DNA of 64,000 nt from Methanobrevibacter sp. (GTDB lineage: Archaea; Methanobacteriota; Methanobacteria; Methanobacteriales; Methanobacteriaceae): NCBI GenBank assembly GCA_017434525.1, contig JAFRFD010000004.1, forward strand, positions 36,950 through 100,949, read 5' to 3'. Made by a program: the position numbers and the translations under genes. Position 1 is the stretch's first letter; each line of letters opens with the position of its first letter. The notes under the pieces were generated by a model, which was not told the DNA's origin, did no database searches, and saw only the letters and a program-made list of their open reading frames with translations. Positions 42,049 to 51,574 of the stretch are shown one piece after another.

Positions 42049-42954
42049 TTAAGGAATACTATCAATAATTATCTGAGCTAAATTTTTTTTAGCATCTAAA
42101 TTATTCATAATTGTATTTGTAATTATTACCTTATTAACTATTTGATTTACCTCAACTTTTTTATCATCGTCTTTAGTGTCAATGACAAAAGTATCTAAAA
42201 AATCCTGATATAATGATGCAACACCAACTGATGAAACTTCAATGCCCAATGCTTTCATAAACTTACTTGCAGGACCGCTGACACTGTCATTACCTATGAT
42301 TGGTGAAATGGCTACGACATATGTTTCATTTAAAGCATCTTTTACACCATCTAAAGATAATATTGGTGAAATTGAAGTTATTGGATTTGAAGGACCGATA
42401 ATTACTGCATCAGAATTCCTAATGATGTCAATAATTCCTTCAGTTGGATTTACACTTGAAAATTTAACATCTAAAACTTCAGGTTCAGATTGGTGTTTAA
42501 TTAAAAAATCATGGAACTCTAATTCTCCAATATCGGTAATAATTTTAATTTCAGAGTTTTCCTCACTCATTGGAATGATATTGCAAGTCAATCCCATATT
42601 TTCTGCTTGGATTTCACAGGCTTTCGCCAAACCATATTTTTCCATTAGCTGAGTTTTTTGTATTTTGGTTGCGCGATCCTTATCCCCAATTCTAAGCAAT
42701 TCCGGACAACCAATCTCTTCGAGCCTTTCATGAGTAATGAATGTGTCGCCTTTAATTCCATACCAAAACTCATCATTTATCAAATCAGACATAGTGTACA
42801 AAACCGTGTCGATGTCTGCGGATACATAAACTCCGGAAAAATAGTCGTTTTCTAAAGTATTTACAATAATTGTCAAATCCCTTGGGTCAACAATTTCCTT
42901 TAAACCTTGCAACAATTTAGGAGTACCGGTTCCTCCAGATAAAACAGTAATCAT
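42049..42954 (-). CDS. cofD: 2-phospho-L-lactate transferase
   Basis: A 301-residue protein beginning at ATG 42954 (an upstream GTG at 42963 overlaps the cofE stop and is less likely). The N-terminus '[14 protein letters not shown]' and the 'V-N-T-L-E-N-D' and 'G-P-S-N-P-I-T-S-I' segments are those of CofD. It joins Fo with the activated lactyl phosphate to give F420-0. It lies in one leftward run cofE-cofD-arfA, 9 bp after cofE. Confidence 0.95.
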   Translation of the reverse strand: MITVLSGGTGTPKLLQGLKEIVDPRDLTIIVNTLENDYFSGVYVSADIDTVLYTMSDLINDEFWYGIKGDTFITHERLEEIGCPELLRIGDKDRATKIQKTQLMEKYGLAKACEIQAENMGLTCNIIPMSEENSEIKIITDIGELEFHDFLIKHQSEPEVLDVKFSSVNPTEGIIDIIRNSDAVIIGPSNPITSISPILSLDGVKDALNETYVVAISPIIGNDSVSGPASKFMKALGIEVSSVGVASLYQDFLDTFVIDTKDDDKKVEVNQIVNKVIITNTIMNNLDAKKNLAQIIIDSIP

Positions 42955-42963
42955 GAAAACCAC

Positions 42964-43728
42964 TCAATTTCTAAAAACGTCAAACTCTTTTGGCATGAGT
43001 AACGAACTTATATTTGACTCAGTGTCCCTTAAATCATCAAAATTAGCAAATCCACGAATCAAAACAACTGGAAGTCCTTCATCAGCCTGCCCCATTATTA
43101 ATGAAGCGGCGGCAGACAACTCATCTGCAGTTGCAATTTCAGTGGTTTCCAATTCACGACCATACAAATCTTTTTCGCCAACTCGTCTCCAAAGAGGAGT
43201 GATTCCAGAACAGCCAATTGCAGTACCTATGGCACCAAATCTAAATGCCCTACCTTGAGTGTCAGTAATAATAACTGCAATTTCTTCGCCAAATTCATTT
43301 TCTAAAAATTCACGAATCTCTAAAGCGGATTTATCGGCGTTTACCGGCATCGGAGTGGCTAGACCGTCACCAACATTTGATTCGTCAATGCCTGCATTGG
43401 CACAAACAAACCCATGCTTGGTTTCAGTTATAATGAATTTAGGCCCTACTCTTACAACTTCCGCTGATTCATTCAATATTGCCTGAACAAGTTTTGGATC
43501 CTTTTTGGATTTTTCAGCAAGCTCGACAGCTTCACTAGATGGAGTCAATTCATCCAAAACAATGAAGTTATCTTCAGCTTTTGAAATTAAAGTTTCTGCT
43601 ATTAAAATAATATCCCCATGTTTAAGATTACAGCCTTGCCTTATGATTGCATCTTTAACAATCTCTGAAATATTGCTAGAGTTGTCAACAATGGGAATAT
43701 CCTCTAAACCAATCAATTCAATACTCAT
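42964..43728 (-). CDS. cofE: Coenzyme F420-0:L-glutamate ligase
   Basis: A 254-residue protein from ATG 43728 (GAGG upstream). The CofE signature segments are seen: 'D-I-I-L-I-A-E-T-L-I-S-K-A-E', 'C-A-N-A-G-I-D-E-S-N' and 'I-I-T-D-T-Q-G-R-A-F-R'. It adds the gamma-linked glutamates to F420-0. It is the first gene of the cofE-cofD-arfA group. Methanogens need F420 as hydride carrier for methylene- and methenyl-H4MPT steps. Confidence 0.96.
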   Translation of the reverse strand: MSIELIGLEDIPIVDNSSNISEIVKDAIIRQGCNLKHGDIILIAETLISKAEDNFIVLDELTPSSEAVELAEKSKKDPKLVQAILNESAEVVRVGPKFIITETKHGFVCANAGIDESNVGDGLATPMPVNADKSALEIREFLENEFGEEIAVIITDTQGRAFRFGAIGTAIGCSGITPLWRRVGEKDLYGRELETTEIATADELSAAASLIMGQADEGLPVVLIRGFANFDDLRDTESNISSLLMPKEFDVFRN

Positions 43729-43761
43729 AATATCCTCTAAAAAAAATTAAAAAAAATAAAA

Positions 43762-44388
43762 TTATGGATTATAGATATCTATAGTCCATTCTCCATCAAA
43801 TACTGCAGCACATGAAGTTACTGGTTTTTCATAATTTGCAAAAGTGCCTTCATCAAAAATAAATTTAGCGGCACCGGTTGCATCTTTCGCTTCGAAATCA
43901 ACCAAATCATGTACTTGACTTCCATATGTTGAAATGAATCCTGATTTCCCATAAGGAATTTGCTCGACCAATAGCTTCTTATCATTAACTATTCCAATAT
44001 AGCACTCATATTCATCTTCATCTGTAGTTGATGTGACAACAGCCGCAATTCTTGGAGTATTATAATCATCCTTTTCATAGTCCATTGTTAGCAATGAATA
44101 TGCAAGTGCATCTTTTATATTCATTCCTAAAGCTATTTTATCTGCTATAACATCAGTCTGAGAACCATTTGATACAATAGCCATACCCCTTTCAATACGG
44201 ATACAATTATATGAAATATAAATGCTCTCAAAAACGTCTTTTTCAAAACCTTCCTTTGGAACGATAGCAGCACGGTTTTCAAATTTTAAGCATTGCCTAT
44301 TTGGAAATGACCTACTTGAAACACGATATGCTACAAAAGGTTTACCATCAGTATTCATCCCAGTTGATAAAATTCTCCCCGTATACAT
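43762..44388 (-). CDS. purO: IMP cyclohydrolase, archaeal
   Basis: A 208-residue protein from ATG 44388 (GAGG upstream). The start '[10 protein letters not shown]' and the '[11 protein letters not shown]' segment are the PurO signature, an Ntn-like fold that cyclises FAICAR to IMP in archaeal purine synthesis. It ends the purO-exbD-exbB group of leftward genes; its start is 14 bp after the ExbD stop. Confidence 0.93.
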   Translation of the reverse strand: MYTGRILSTGMNTDGKPFVAYRVSSRSFPNRQCLKFENRAAIVPKEGFEKDVFESIYISYNCIRIERGMAIVSNGSQTDVIADKIALGMNIKDALAYSLLTMDYEKDDYNTPRIAAVVTSTTDEDEYECYIGIVNDKKLLVEQIPYGKSGFISTYGSQVHDLVDFEAKDATGAAKFIFDEGTFANYEKPVTSCAAVFDGEWTIDIYNP

Positions 44389-44402
44389 TTTTATTCCTCA
44401 AA

Positions 44403-44816
44403 TTAAAGTTCAGGACGATGCACAGCAACTTCTGGAGAAATTCCAGCAGGAGTTGTAATTTCGATTTCGCCCGGTTTAATAATTACCTGACCTTCATCAA
44501 TGACCTTTGCTTGAACACCAACGGCGCCTCCGGCTATCACATCCGACCGGTCTTGACCGTTGACAGTAACTTTATGTAAATTAGCTACTGGAACTACATA
44601 ATATTCTTGGTCTCCTGAAACATCAGTGACATTAGGTTTTCCGGTTGCATCGCTTACAACATCAGAATCATCCGCTTGAACATCAGTAGCTGAAAAATTA
44701 CTGGTAACAACTAAAAATATCATAATGGTAAACAGAATATCAATGAAAGGAACTAAATTGATATTTGGTTTTTGATCCAAAACCTTCTTCTTATGCCTTT
44801 TTACATCAATAGCCAT
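44403..44816 (-). CDS. ExbD/TolR-family biopolymer transport protein
   Basis: A 137-residue protein from ATG 44816 (AGGTGA six bases upstream). It has one N-terminal transmembrane segment with the essential Asp (Asp26 in 'V-P-F-I-D-I-L-F') and a periplasm-facing domain of about 90 residues ending in a Pro-rich tail. With the ExbB-like protein encoded just upstream it would make a proton-driven stator complex. No TonB, TolA or flagellar motor is visible nearby, so what it drives is unknown. Confidence 0.9.
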   Translation of the reverse strand: MAIDVKRHKKKVLDQKPNINLVPFIDILFTIMIFLVVTSNFSATDVQADDSDVVSDATGKPNVTDVSGDQEYYVVPVANLHKVTVNGQDRSDVIAGGAVGVQAKVIDEGQVIIKPGEIEITTPAGISPEVAVHRPEL

Positions 44817-44824
44817 CAAATCAC

Positions 44825-45664
44825 CTATTGTTTTAGTTTACTTTCAGTAATTTCAGCATTAACATTACACTTCTCTAAAATAATATTAGAAATACTTTTA
44901 TCTAACATACTTGGCTTAAATGAAACCTTAATATTAGCATAAGGATCAGATATCAATCTTGTGTTCACCACACCTTCAGCTTTTTGAAGAGCCTCAAGTG
45001 CACATTCCACATTTGAATCCACTCTAACTTTAACAACAGCAAATCCCCAATTGGTCATTTTTGTTGCAAGTTCAATTTTGTCCATTTCAGCATCAATAAG
45101 TCCTTGAATATAACTGTAGATAGGTATTAAAATAATTGCTACTAAAAGACCCATGATTGTGGTTGTTAATGCAACATAAATACCTTCAGCCATAGCTGCA
45201 GAATCAGGATGGACTCCTAATGACTTAAATGTCATCCATATACCAATAACGGTTCCTATTAACCCTAAAAAAGGAGCAAGCTCAGTAATAGTTTTAATAG
45301 TGCTTAATCCTTTTGTCATTTTTGCCACTTCAACAATGAAAATTTGCTCCATACTTTCTTCAACTTCGGTTTTATTTTTATAACCTATTTTTAAAGTTTC
45401 AGAAATAATCTTAGAAATCGGATTTTTAAATCCATTAATCTGTTTTAAGGCTTCAACTGCACCGCCTCGCTCCATAGATGCGGTAACGACACCAAAAATC
45501 TCAGTAGTGTCAACCTTACTAATCTTTCTAAGATAAGCGATTTTCCTTATTGAAATAACAAGACCATAAATTCCAATAAAAAGAATTATATAAGTAATAA
45601 TTCCTCCCTGAGTGAAAATATCAAAAATCCCATCAAGGAATGGAGTAATATATTCAATAATCAT
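44825..45664 (-). CDS. ExbB/TolQ/MotA-family proton channel protein
   Basis: A 279-residue membrane protein. ATG 45664 follows GAGG at proper spacing; ATG 45670 also exists. Three main transmembrane segments occur, with the family's 'L-A-P-F-L-G-L-I-G-T-V-I-G' signature in the second. An additional C-terminal domain of about 75 residues follows the last membrane segment, longer than in bacterial ExbB. It pairs with the ExbD-like protein 8 bp downstream. Confidence 0.9.
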   Translation of the reverse strand: MIIEYITPFLDGIFDIFTQGGIITYIILFIGIYGLVISIRKIAYLRKISKVDTTEIFGVVTASMERGGAVEALKQINGFKNPISKIISETLKIGYKNKTEVEESMEQIFIVEVAKMTKGLSTIKTITELAPFLGLIGTVIGIWMTFKSLGVHPDSAAMAEGIYVALTTTIMGLLVAIILIPIYSYIQGLIDAEMDKIELATKMTNWGFAVVKVRVDSNVECALEALQKAEGVVNTRLISDPYANIKVSFKPSMLDKSISNIILEKCNVNAEITESKLKQ

Positions 45665-45754
45665 ATTCATCCTCTATATAACATTATATCGAAAATTTTA
45701 TAAGAATAGATATATTATTCCATATACTTAAATATTATTTAAAAAAAACAGAAA

Positions 45755-46369
45755 TTATTTCATTTTTGCAACTGTTGCCCATGACCTTCTTACAAAATCG
45801 GGCATTTCATCATAAGCATAATTATTTAAAAACTCTTTAGTTTTTGGGTCTGAAGGATAACCTGAACCAATGCCCCCTGACTTAATAAATTCCTTATTGA
45901 TCTGGGCAATCTGATCATCCCTTTCGGCTTTAGCTATTATTGAAGCAGCACTAACTTGAATATACTTATCATCCGCTTTATGTTCTGCAATGACATTGAT
46001 TCCTGTGTCGGCACATAAATTCTCCTGAAAACGTTCAGCTTTGACATCCACAGCATCAACTATGGCCTTTTCGGGTTTCATCTTTAATAATATTGACTCC
46101 ATAGCGTTCTTTTCAATTTCATTGAGATTAATCCCGTCTGCCCTCATTTCATCAATTTCACGGGCAGTGATGACTACAACCTCATAATCGAACATCTTTT
46201 TAAGCTTGCGGGATAATATAGTACGCCTATTGGGAGTTAATCTTTTAGAATCTTTAACGCCCATACGCTCCAAGACTTTTTCCATTTTTTCAGGGACAAT
46301 AACCCCTGCAATAACCATTGGGCCTAAAACAGACCCTCTTCCAGCTTCATCAATACCTAAAATATCCAT
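45755..46369 (-). CDS. rnhB: Ribonuclease HII
   Basis: A 204-residue protein. Start ATG 46369 gives the usual opening 'M-D-I-L-G-I-D-E-A-G-R-G-S' with the catalytic Asp and Glu; a TTG at 46381 is less likely. Later acidic residues ('V-D-A-V-D', and 'A-S-I-I-A-K-A-E-R-D') complete the D-E-D-D site. It removes ribonucleotides and RNA primers from DNA. It follows mreB in the same direction. Confidence 0.96.
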   Translation of the reverse strand: MDILGIDEAGRGSVLGPMVIAGVIVPEKMEKVLERMGVKDSKRLTPNRRTILSRKLKKMFDYEVVVITAREIDEMRADGINLNEIEKNAMESILLKMKPEKAIVDAVDVKAERFQENLCADTGINVIAEHKADDKYIQVSAASIIAKAERDDQIAQINKEFIKSGGIGSGYPSDPKTKEFLNNYAYDEMPDFVRRSWATVAKMK

Positions 46370-46413
46370 AAAAATCAACAAAAAAAGTAAAAAAAGAAAT
46401 AAATAAAATATAT

Positions 46414-47487
46414 TTATTTCATAGCCCTGAGACGGACTTCAGGTTCCAATGCAAGAGGTTCGGCTGCAACAATAGCAGTACCTTTTGCAACAACAGTCAT
46501 TGGGTCATCTGAAATTTCAACAGGAATTCCGATTTCATCAAAAATCCTTTCTTTAATACCACGGAGTCTTGAACTTCCACCGACTGCTACAGAATTGTTA
46601 TAAACTCCCATCATTAACTCAGGAGATAATCTTTCTAATATTATGTTTAATCCGCCAACAATTTGTTGCATATATGGTTCTACGGCATCAGCAACCAACA
46701 TTGAATCAATGACAACTTTTTTAGGCCTATTAGTTTCTAAAGATTTTCCAATAACCTCAACACTTAAGTTTTCAAACTGTTCTGAAGAATGAACCATACC
46801 AACTTCAATTTTTGCTGCTTCTGCATCATGAATGCCTATTGCCACATTATATTTTTCTGCAACAAGCTCGACAATCTTATTATCGATATCGTCACCACCA
46901 CATCTAACAGTTTCAATATCATTGATGCCTCCAAGAGATATTACAACAACATCAGTAGATCCTGCACCTATGTCAATAACCATAGTACCATTTGGCTCAG
47001 CAATAGGCAAACCTGCACCAATAGCAGCTGCCAAACCTTCACTAATGACTAGGATATTTTGAGCTCCGGCTTTTCTACCAATTTCTTCGGCTGCATTCTT
47101 TTCTACTTCAGATGCATCACCCGGAATACCAATAACGATTCTTCCAACACTTTCACCCTCATTAATACCAATTTGCATCGCTTTAATGAGTAATGCTTGT
47201 GCTTGTACAACATTTTCTATAACTCCTTTTTTCAAAGGCCTTACAGCAAGAATATCACTAGGAGTTCTTCCAAGCATTCTTTTAGCTTCTTCACCGACAG
47301 CTAAAACTTCTGATGGGTCATCTTTTTTAACTGCGACAACTGATGGAATTTGGTATAAATCAAATTTATCACCAGAAGGTTTTGCAATTACGGTATTTAA
47401 AGTTCCTAAATCAATTCCTAGACTGTTACTAATGACTCTGGTATCCTCAACTTGTGGTTCTTCCTCATCTTTTCCAAAAATGTTCAT
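46414..47487 (-). CDS. mreB: MreB-like actin homologue
   Basis: A 357-residue protein from ATG 47487 (GGAGG upstream). Actin-fold ATP-binding motifs are present: phosphate 1 'G-I-D-L-G-T-L-N-T', connect 'I-G-I-P-G-D-A-S-E', phosphate 2 'M-V-I-D-I-G-A-G-S-T-D' and adenosine 'A-V-G-G-S-S-R-L-R-G'. An extra acidic N-terminus of about 20 residues precedes the core. MreB homologues occur in pseudomurein-walled Methanobacteriales, where a role in wall synthesis or shape is likely. An uncharacterised gene 2 bp upstream is probably co-translated. Confidence 0.92.
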   Translation of the reverse strand: MNIFGKDEEEPQVEDTRVISNSLGIDLGTLNTVIAKPSGDKFDLYQIPSVVAVKKDDPSEVLAVGEEAKRMLGRTPSDILAVRPLKKGVIENVVQAQALLIKAMQIGINEGESVGRIVIGIPGDASEVEKNAAEEIGRKAGAQNILVISEGLAAAIGAGLPIAEPNGTMVIDIGAGSTDVVVISLGGINDIETVRCGGDDIDNKIVELVAEKYNVAIGIHDAEAAKIEVGMVHSSEQFENLSVEVIGKSLETNRPKKVVIDSMLVADAVEPYMQQIVGGLNIILERLSPELMMGVYNNSVAVGGSSRLRGIKERIFDEIGIPVEISDDPMTVVAKGTAIVAAEPLALEPEVRLRAMK

Positions 47488-47489
47488 GA

Positions 47490-48128
47490 TTATTCCTCCG
47501 TTACAATATCTTTAAAGTCTATAACGAATATCTTATTAGATGTAGCCATACTTTGAAACTTTCCAATGTGATTATCATCTTTAATAGAAACTACAAGAGT
47601 TGTTAAAACTACTTCATTTGCATTATAGAAAGGTTTCAAAGCACTTTTGATGAAATTTGGTAATTTAACTTCATTACTTAAATCAATATCAATGAAGCTA
47701 GTAGTCTGTGATTCTTGAAGAATTTTAAATGATATTTTTGATTTTTCAATATTGGACAAAGTATATTTCATCACATCATCCGGTGCAACGAGCACCATCA
47801 AATTAGGTTCATCAGACAAATATCTGCGAGGAATCTGAACATATGCTCCCCCTCGCTTTTTGGTTTTGTTTTTGAAGTCATTGATGATTATTGAATTGCC
47901 ATAAATCATTATGAAATCAAATTTTTTATCTAATTTACCATCTGTCAATATTACATGTTCCCTAAACAAAATTTTAACATTGGCATTTGACAATATGGCT
48001 TTATAGGCCATTTCATCAACCAGATCAACATTACCTGCAATAATACACCAGGTTTTCTCTATTTTATAGTTACTGTCTGTTGTAACTCTTGCAGCCTGTC
48101 TAAGAACACGAATATTATCTTCAATCAT
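47490..48128 (-). CDS. Uncharacterised protein paired with MreB
   Basis: A 212-residue soluble protein, 2 bp upstream of mreB and in the same direction. The first half has a segment rich in beta strands ending 'D-F-I-M-I-Y-G-N-S-I-I-I-N-D-F', and later 'L-M-V-L-V-A-P-D-D-V-M-K-Y'. No membrane segment, signal or cysteine motif is present. I recognise no family. The tight linkage suggests that it works with the MreB filament, perhaps as a regulator or membrane adaptor; that is inference. Confidence 0.7.
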   Translation of the reverse strand: MIEDNIRVLRQAARVTTDSNYKIEKTWCIIAGNVDLVDEMAYKAILSNANVKILFREHVILTDGKLDKKFDFIMIYGNSIIINDFKNKTKKRGGAYVQIPRRYLSDEPNLMVLVAPDDVMKYTLSNIEKSKISFKILQESQTTSFIDIDLSNEVKLPNFIKSALKPFYNANEVVLTTLVVSIKDDNHIGKFQSMATSNKIFVIDFKDIVTEE

Positions 48129-48515
48129 TTAACTACTCACAATACATCAATATCAAATCTATGACTAAAAATAAATAACTGAAAAAATTTTAAAAAAATT
48201 CAAAATAATTGCTATTTATTAAAAGTCCAACAATTAATATTTATTAAAAATATTATTATATATATTTTATCGTTTAAGGTTAATTTCCTAAAATTAATAA
48301 GTAAATATCAATTTTTTTAACTAAACTAAATAATTATTTGAAATAAATAAAAAAAATAAGCACATAACAAGTAATTTTTAAAAAAATAAAAAAAATAATA
48401 AACTCAATTAAAAATAACACTTATAAATAATTAGAAACAAATATTAATAAAAATAAGGCAAAATCAAAGGAAAAGTTAATAACATATAAACTGAAAAGTA
48501 TTACTGAGGTTAAAC
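48129..48515. other. AT-rich divergent intergenic region
   Basis: About 390 bp between the mreB operon (leftward) and the phosphatidyltransferase operon (rightward). It is very AT-rich with many A/T tracts and TATA-like stretches, consistent with two divergent promoters. I see no gene, RNA or strong hairpin in it. Confidence 0.6.
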
Positions 48516-49217
48516 ATGAAAATTGAATATACAAACATTAGAAAATTTATAGCAATATCCGACATAATATCCCTATCAAATATGTCATGTGGATTTTTAT
48601 CAGTGCTGAGTTCAATGAACCATAATTTTGAACTAGGTGCATTGTTGATGATATTTGCAATCATGTTTGACTCAGTAGATGGTTGGGTAGCAAGAAAAAC
48701 CAACAGACAAGACACTTTAGGTTTTGGAAAGAATATCGATTCATTATCTGACGTCGTCTCATTTGGTTTAGCACCAGCAATATTTGTATACTCTACTATT
48801 AACACCACATCAACTTTTATTCAACCAATAGTAATACTCATTAGTTTATTTATCGTTATTTGTGGAGTTTTAAGATTAACAAGATATAATGTTATTGCGG
48901 ATTTAATAGAAACAAAAGATTTTATTGGATTTCCAATTCCAGGAATAGCATTCATATTAGCTACATATTATCTGAGCGGATTATATAATATGTATATTGC
49001 TTTAATTCTAAGTTTAATCGTTTCATTGATAATGATTAGTACAGTAATATATCCTAAATTTGATAATATTCCAATTCTCGCCATTTCAGTTATACTGATC
49101 ATATTATTAATTCTTCCATTCAAAATCGTTTTGTTGACTGTTAATATCCCTGCTTTATTACTGTTATTATTCTGCTTATACTACCTTATAATTAATTTAA
49201 TTAAAAATTACGTATAA
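48516..49217 (+). CDS. pssA: CDP-alcohol phosphatidyltransferase, probable archaetidylserine synthase
   Basis: A 233-residue membrane protein with about six to seven hydrophobic segments; ATG 48516 behind GAGG. The CDP-alcohol motif is complete: 'D-S-V-D-G-W-V-A-R-K ... G-F-G-K-N-I-D-S-L-S-D', with three Asp for metals. The opening 'I-S-L-S-N-M-S-C-G-F-L' is that of the phosphatidylserine synthase type. The likely substrate is CDP-archaeol with serine, giving archaetidylserine, a membrane lipid of Methanobacteriales. Inositol or glycerol substrates are less likely. Confidence 0.87.
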   Translation: MKIEYTNIRKFIAISDIISLSNMSCGFLSVLSSMNHNFELGALLMIFAIMFDSVDGWVARKTNRQDTLGFGKNIDSLSDVVSFGLAPAIFVYSTINTTSTFIQPIVILISLFIVICGVLRLTRYNVIADLIETKDFIGFPIPGIAFILATYYLSGLYNMYIALILSLIVSLIMISTVIYPKFDNIPILAISVILIILLILPFKIVLLTVNIPALLLLLFCLYYLIINLIKNYV

Positions 49218-49271
49218 TGCTCCAATTAAATTAATTCCATCTACTTTTAATTAACCATTAGGAGTAGAAAC

Positions 49272-50441
49272 ATGAATAATAAAAAACCAAGAGATCCATT
49301 GTTTCCAAAGGGTTTTGGAGAAACAAAAAACATTAAAGAGCAATATAAAGAAGAAAAACTTCCAAAACCGACAAAAAAAGATGAACTAAGCCCATTAAAA
49401 AAATTAAATCATAAACTTGGGGTTTATTTAAGTCCAAAGACAACAAATATCACAGAAGATGAACAAAAAAGAAAAATTGGAATCATAATTACTGCATTGA
49501 TTTTGATTACATTAGTTATCTCATCTTATTATTTTTTAGTTTATCAACCTCAGCAAGAAGAGCTGTCCCTCGTTAAAACCGAAAAACTGAATGAGCTTCA
49601 TGATTTATATTCAGGACCGCTTGTAACCTCACCTACTGCATTAGTTTTAGAAAATAAAATCAATAATGCTAAAAGTCCGGGGGAATTGGAAAGCATTAAC
49701 ATATTAGCTCCCGCAACAAAAGATTGGAAGTCATTTCATAAAAAATCGATTCTATCCAACCAGGACAAATTCAACCGGACTATGGCAGTTTATTCGAATG
49801 AGAGTAAAGACGTGCTAATGAAAAGTGAAGAAGCAATGCAAATTGTTGGTGAAAATGACGCAAGAGTTTTATCCAAAATTAAATTTGAAAAGCCAAATAC
49901 CGTTTCAGTGCCTGTATTAGTTTCAAGATTACAGGCTGGAGCGGGGCTAATAAATGTAGGTAGCGTTGTAGACATTTATCTAAACTCAAATTACACCGAA
50001 GGCAGTCCTGACGGGAATAACACAAGCCCATATGTTAGCGGATGTACGGTACTGTCCATAATGAGATATGAGGAAAACGGAGAAATCGACTCTGAATATT
50101 CAAAATCAACCGTTTACGTCAAAGGAAATGACACATATCCAAAAGAAAAAACAGATAGTTTTTCATCAAACGTGCTGGAACTTCTAAAGGGCTCCATCAT
50201 AAGAGGATACGATGAAAAAGAAACCGTTGCATTACTTGAAAGTTATGGGGTTAAGCTGTCCAATTACGAACGTCAAATTAATTTAGGAGATTTAGATGCC
50301 CAGTATATGCTTTTAATTGAAACTCCTCGGGATAAAGTTGATTTCGTTATAAACAATATGGAAAACATAGTGCTGACAATTCCAACATCCCATGCACCCG
50401 ACTGGATGGTAAAGGAAATTGATTCCTCTCGAACATATTAA
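49272..50441 (+). CDS. DUF515-like single-pass membrane protein
   Basis: A 389-residue protein with ATG 49272 and AGGAG upstream. The N-terminal 70 residues are basic and cytosolic, with one transmembrane segment at about 72-94 and an extracytoplasmic domain of about 295 residues. A region around 205-240 ('P-V-L-V-S-R-L-Q-A-G-A-G-L-I-N-V-G') resembles SAF-type or pilus-assembly beta-clip domains. I believe this is the methanogen-specific DUF515 family; function unknown. Its 3' end overlaps the longer possible start of the sortase gene, so both are likely co-transcribed and act at the cell surface. Confidence 0.72.
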   Translation: MNNKKPRDPLFPKGFGETKNIKEQYKEEKLPKPTKKDELSPLKKLNHKLGVYLSPKTTNITEDEQKRKIGIIITALILITLVISSYYFLVYQPQQEELSLVKTEKLNELHDLYSGPLVTSPTALVLENKINNAKSPGELESINILAPATKDWKSFHKKSILSNQDKFNRTMAVYSNESKDVLMKSEEAMQIVGENDARVLSKIKFEKPNTVSVPVLVSRLQAGAGLINVGSVVDIYLNSNYTEGSPDGNNTSPYVSGCTVLSIMRYEENGEIDSEYSKSTVYVKGNDTYPKEKTDSFSSNVLELLKGSIIRGYDEKETVALLESYGVKLSNYERQINLGDLDAQYMLLIETPRDKVDFVINNMENIVLTIPTSHAPDWMVKEIDSSRTY

Positions 50442-50451
50442 AAAAATATAT

Positions 50452-51198
50452 ATGAATAAATACAAAAGTGGTATTATGGACAGACCAACTATTACAACTG
50501 TAATTGTTATTATATGTTTGCTTATAATAGGATTATATGCAATGGGAGAAGTCAACTATTTCTCATCTAAAATTGTTGTGGAGAGAAATGTTGAAGCCCC
50601 AACAATAATAATAGACTCCATAGGAGTCCATGAAAAAATAAATAACCAGTCATTATCCCAAGGAGTAATGCATGAACCTACATCATATACACCCACAAAT
50701 GGGGACGTATTGATATTTGGACATAGAACACTCCAGGGTTCACCATTCCTAAGACTTAATGAAATATCAAAAGGAGACACATTGGTTTTAGAATGGCCGG
50801 GAATTGGGGAAGTGAAATATACTGTTGTAGATTCAAAGGTTGTACCTGCAGAATATAAACTTAATGCAGTTGAGGGCGGAAATTCATTATATCTAATTAC
50901 CTGCGATCCGATAGGGTCTACTGAAAACAGATTAATAATTCAGGGCGAGTTGAATGAGACAGGCCCAATTAATACGCAAGTCATCAAAGACAATCCTCAA
51001 GAATCAAATGCATGGATAATAAGTGCAATATTTTTAGTAGTTGGATTGGCATTTAGCCATTTCTATCCGAAAGAACAAAGAGGATACATTTTAGCATTTG
51101 TTTTAATTATTTCCGCAGTATTGTTCTATTGCTGCATAAATCCTATACCTTCCGAACTGATATATGACAAGATAATCTTTTTAAATGGAGGATTATGA
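50452..51198 (+). CDS. Sortase-like transpeptidase (class E type)
   Basis: A 248-residue protein from ATG 50452 (ATG 50476 is also possible; a TTG at 50419 would overlap the upstream gene). A signal-anchor segment lies near residues 15-38. The sortase core follows with catalytic His in 'L-I-F-G-H-R-T', Cys in 'Y-L-I-T-C-D-P' and Arg in 'E-N-R-L-I-I-Q-G'. A further two hydrophobic segments form the C-terminus. Sortases join surface proteins to walls or to each other; in a pseudomurein archaeon the targets are unknown, but adhesin-like proteins are candidates. The last bases overlap the start of mptD. Confidence 0.85.
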   Translation: MNKYKSGIMDRPTITTVIVIICLLIIGLYAMGEVNYFSSKIVVERNVEAPTIIIDSIGVHEKINNQSLSQGVMHEPTSYTPTNGDVLIFGHRTLQGSPFLRLNEISKGDTLVLEWPGIGEVKYTVVDSKVVPAEYKLNAVEGGNSLYLITCDPIGSTENRLIIQGELNETGPINTQVIKDNPQESNAWIISAIFLVVGLAFSHFYPKEQRGYILAFVLIISAVLFYCCINPIPSELIYDKIIFLNGGL

Positions 51199-51572
51199 TG
51201 GACGTTGATAAGGAATATTTTTCAAACATAACAACAAGAGAACGAGCCATATTTGAAGGAGCAATCAGTATGGGAGCACTATTCCACCAATTTGTTGGAA
51301 CCCCCGTTAATAAAAATACAAAAAAAAGCCTAGAGACAAGTATGGAAGAATCTCTGAAATTACAACCAGCAATTGAAGATGTTAAAGTCAATATTCGATT
51401 TGATAAGCTAGAGGAATCAATGACCGAATTTGAATACACCTCACTTACTGGAGACATGTTGGACGTTAAGATATTTACAAAAGTAGATAATGTCAATGCA
51501 ACAATAAGAATTGAGTTTATTGAAGAGCTCAATTACCCGTTAATGTATGTTGAAGATATTACAGAAGATTGA
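51195..51572 (+). CDS. mptD: Archaeal dihydroneopterin aldolase
   Basis: A 125-residue protein whose ATG (51195) overlaps the sortase stop, with GGAGG upstream. It has the family's 'T-T-R-E-R-A-I-F-E-G-A-I-S-M-G-A-L-F-H-Q-F' start. This matches the archaeal DHNA family (MptD) that cleaves dihydroneopterin in methanopterin (H4MPT) synthesis. The convergent mfnA gene, 2 bp away, belongs to methanofuran synthesis, so two C1-carrier pathways meet here. Confidence 0.88.
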   Translation: MMDVDKEYFSNITTRERAIFEGAISMGALFHQFVGTPVNKNTKKSLETSMEESLKLQPAIEDVKVNIRFDKLEESMTEFEYTSLTGDMLDVKIFTKVDNVNATIRIEFIEELNYPLMYVEDITED

Positions 51573-51574
51573 AG

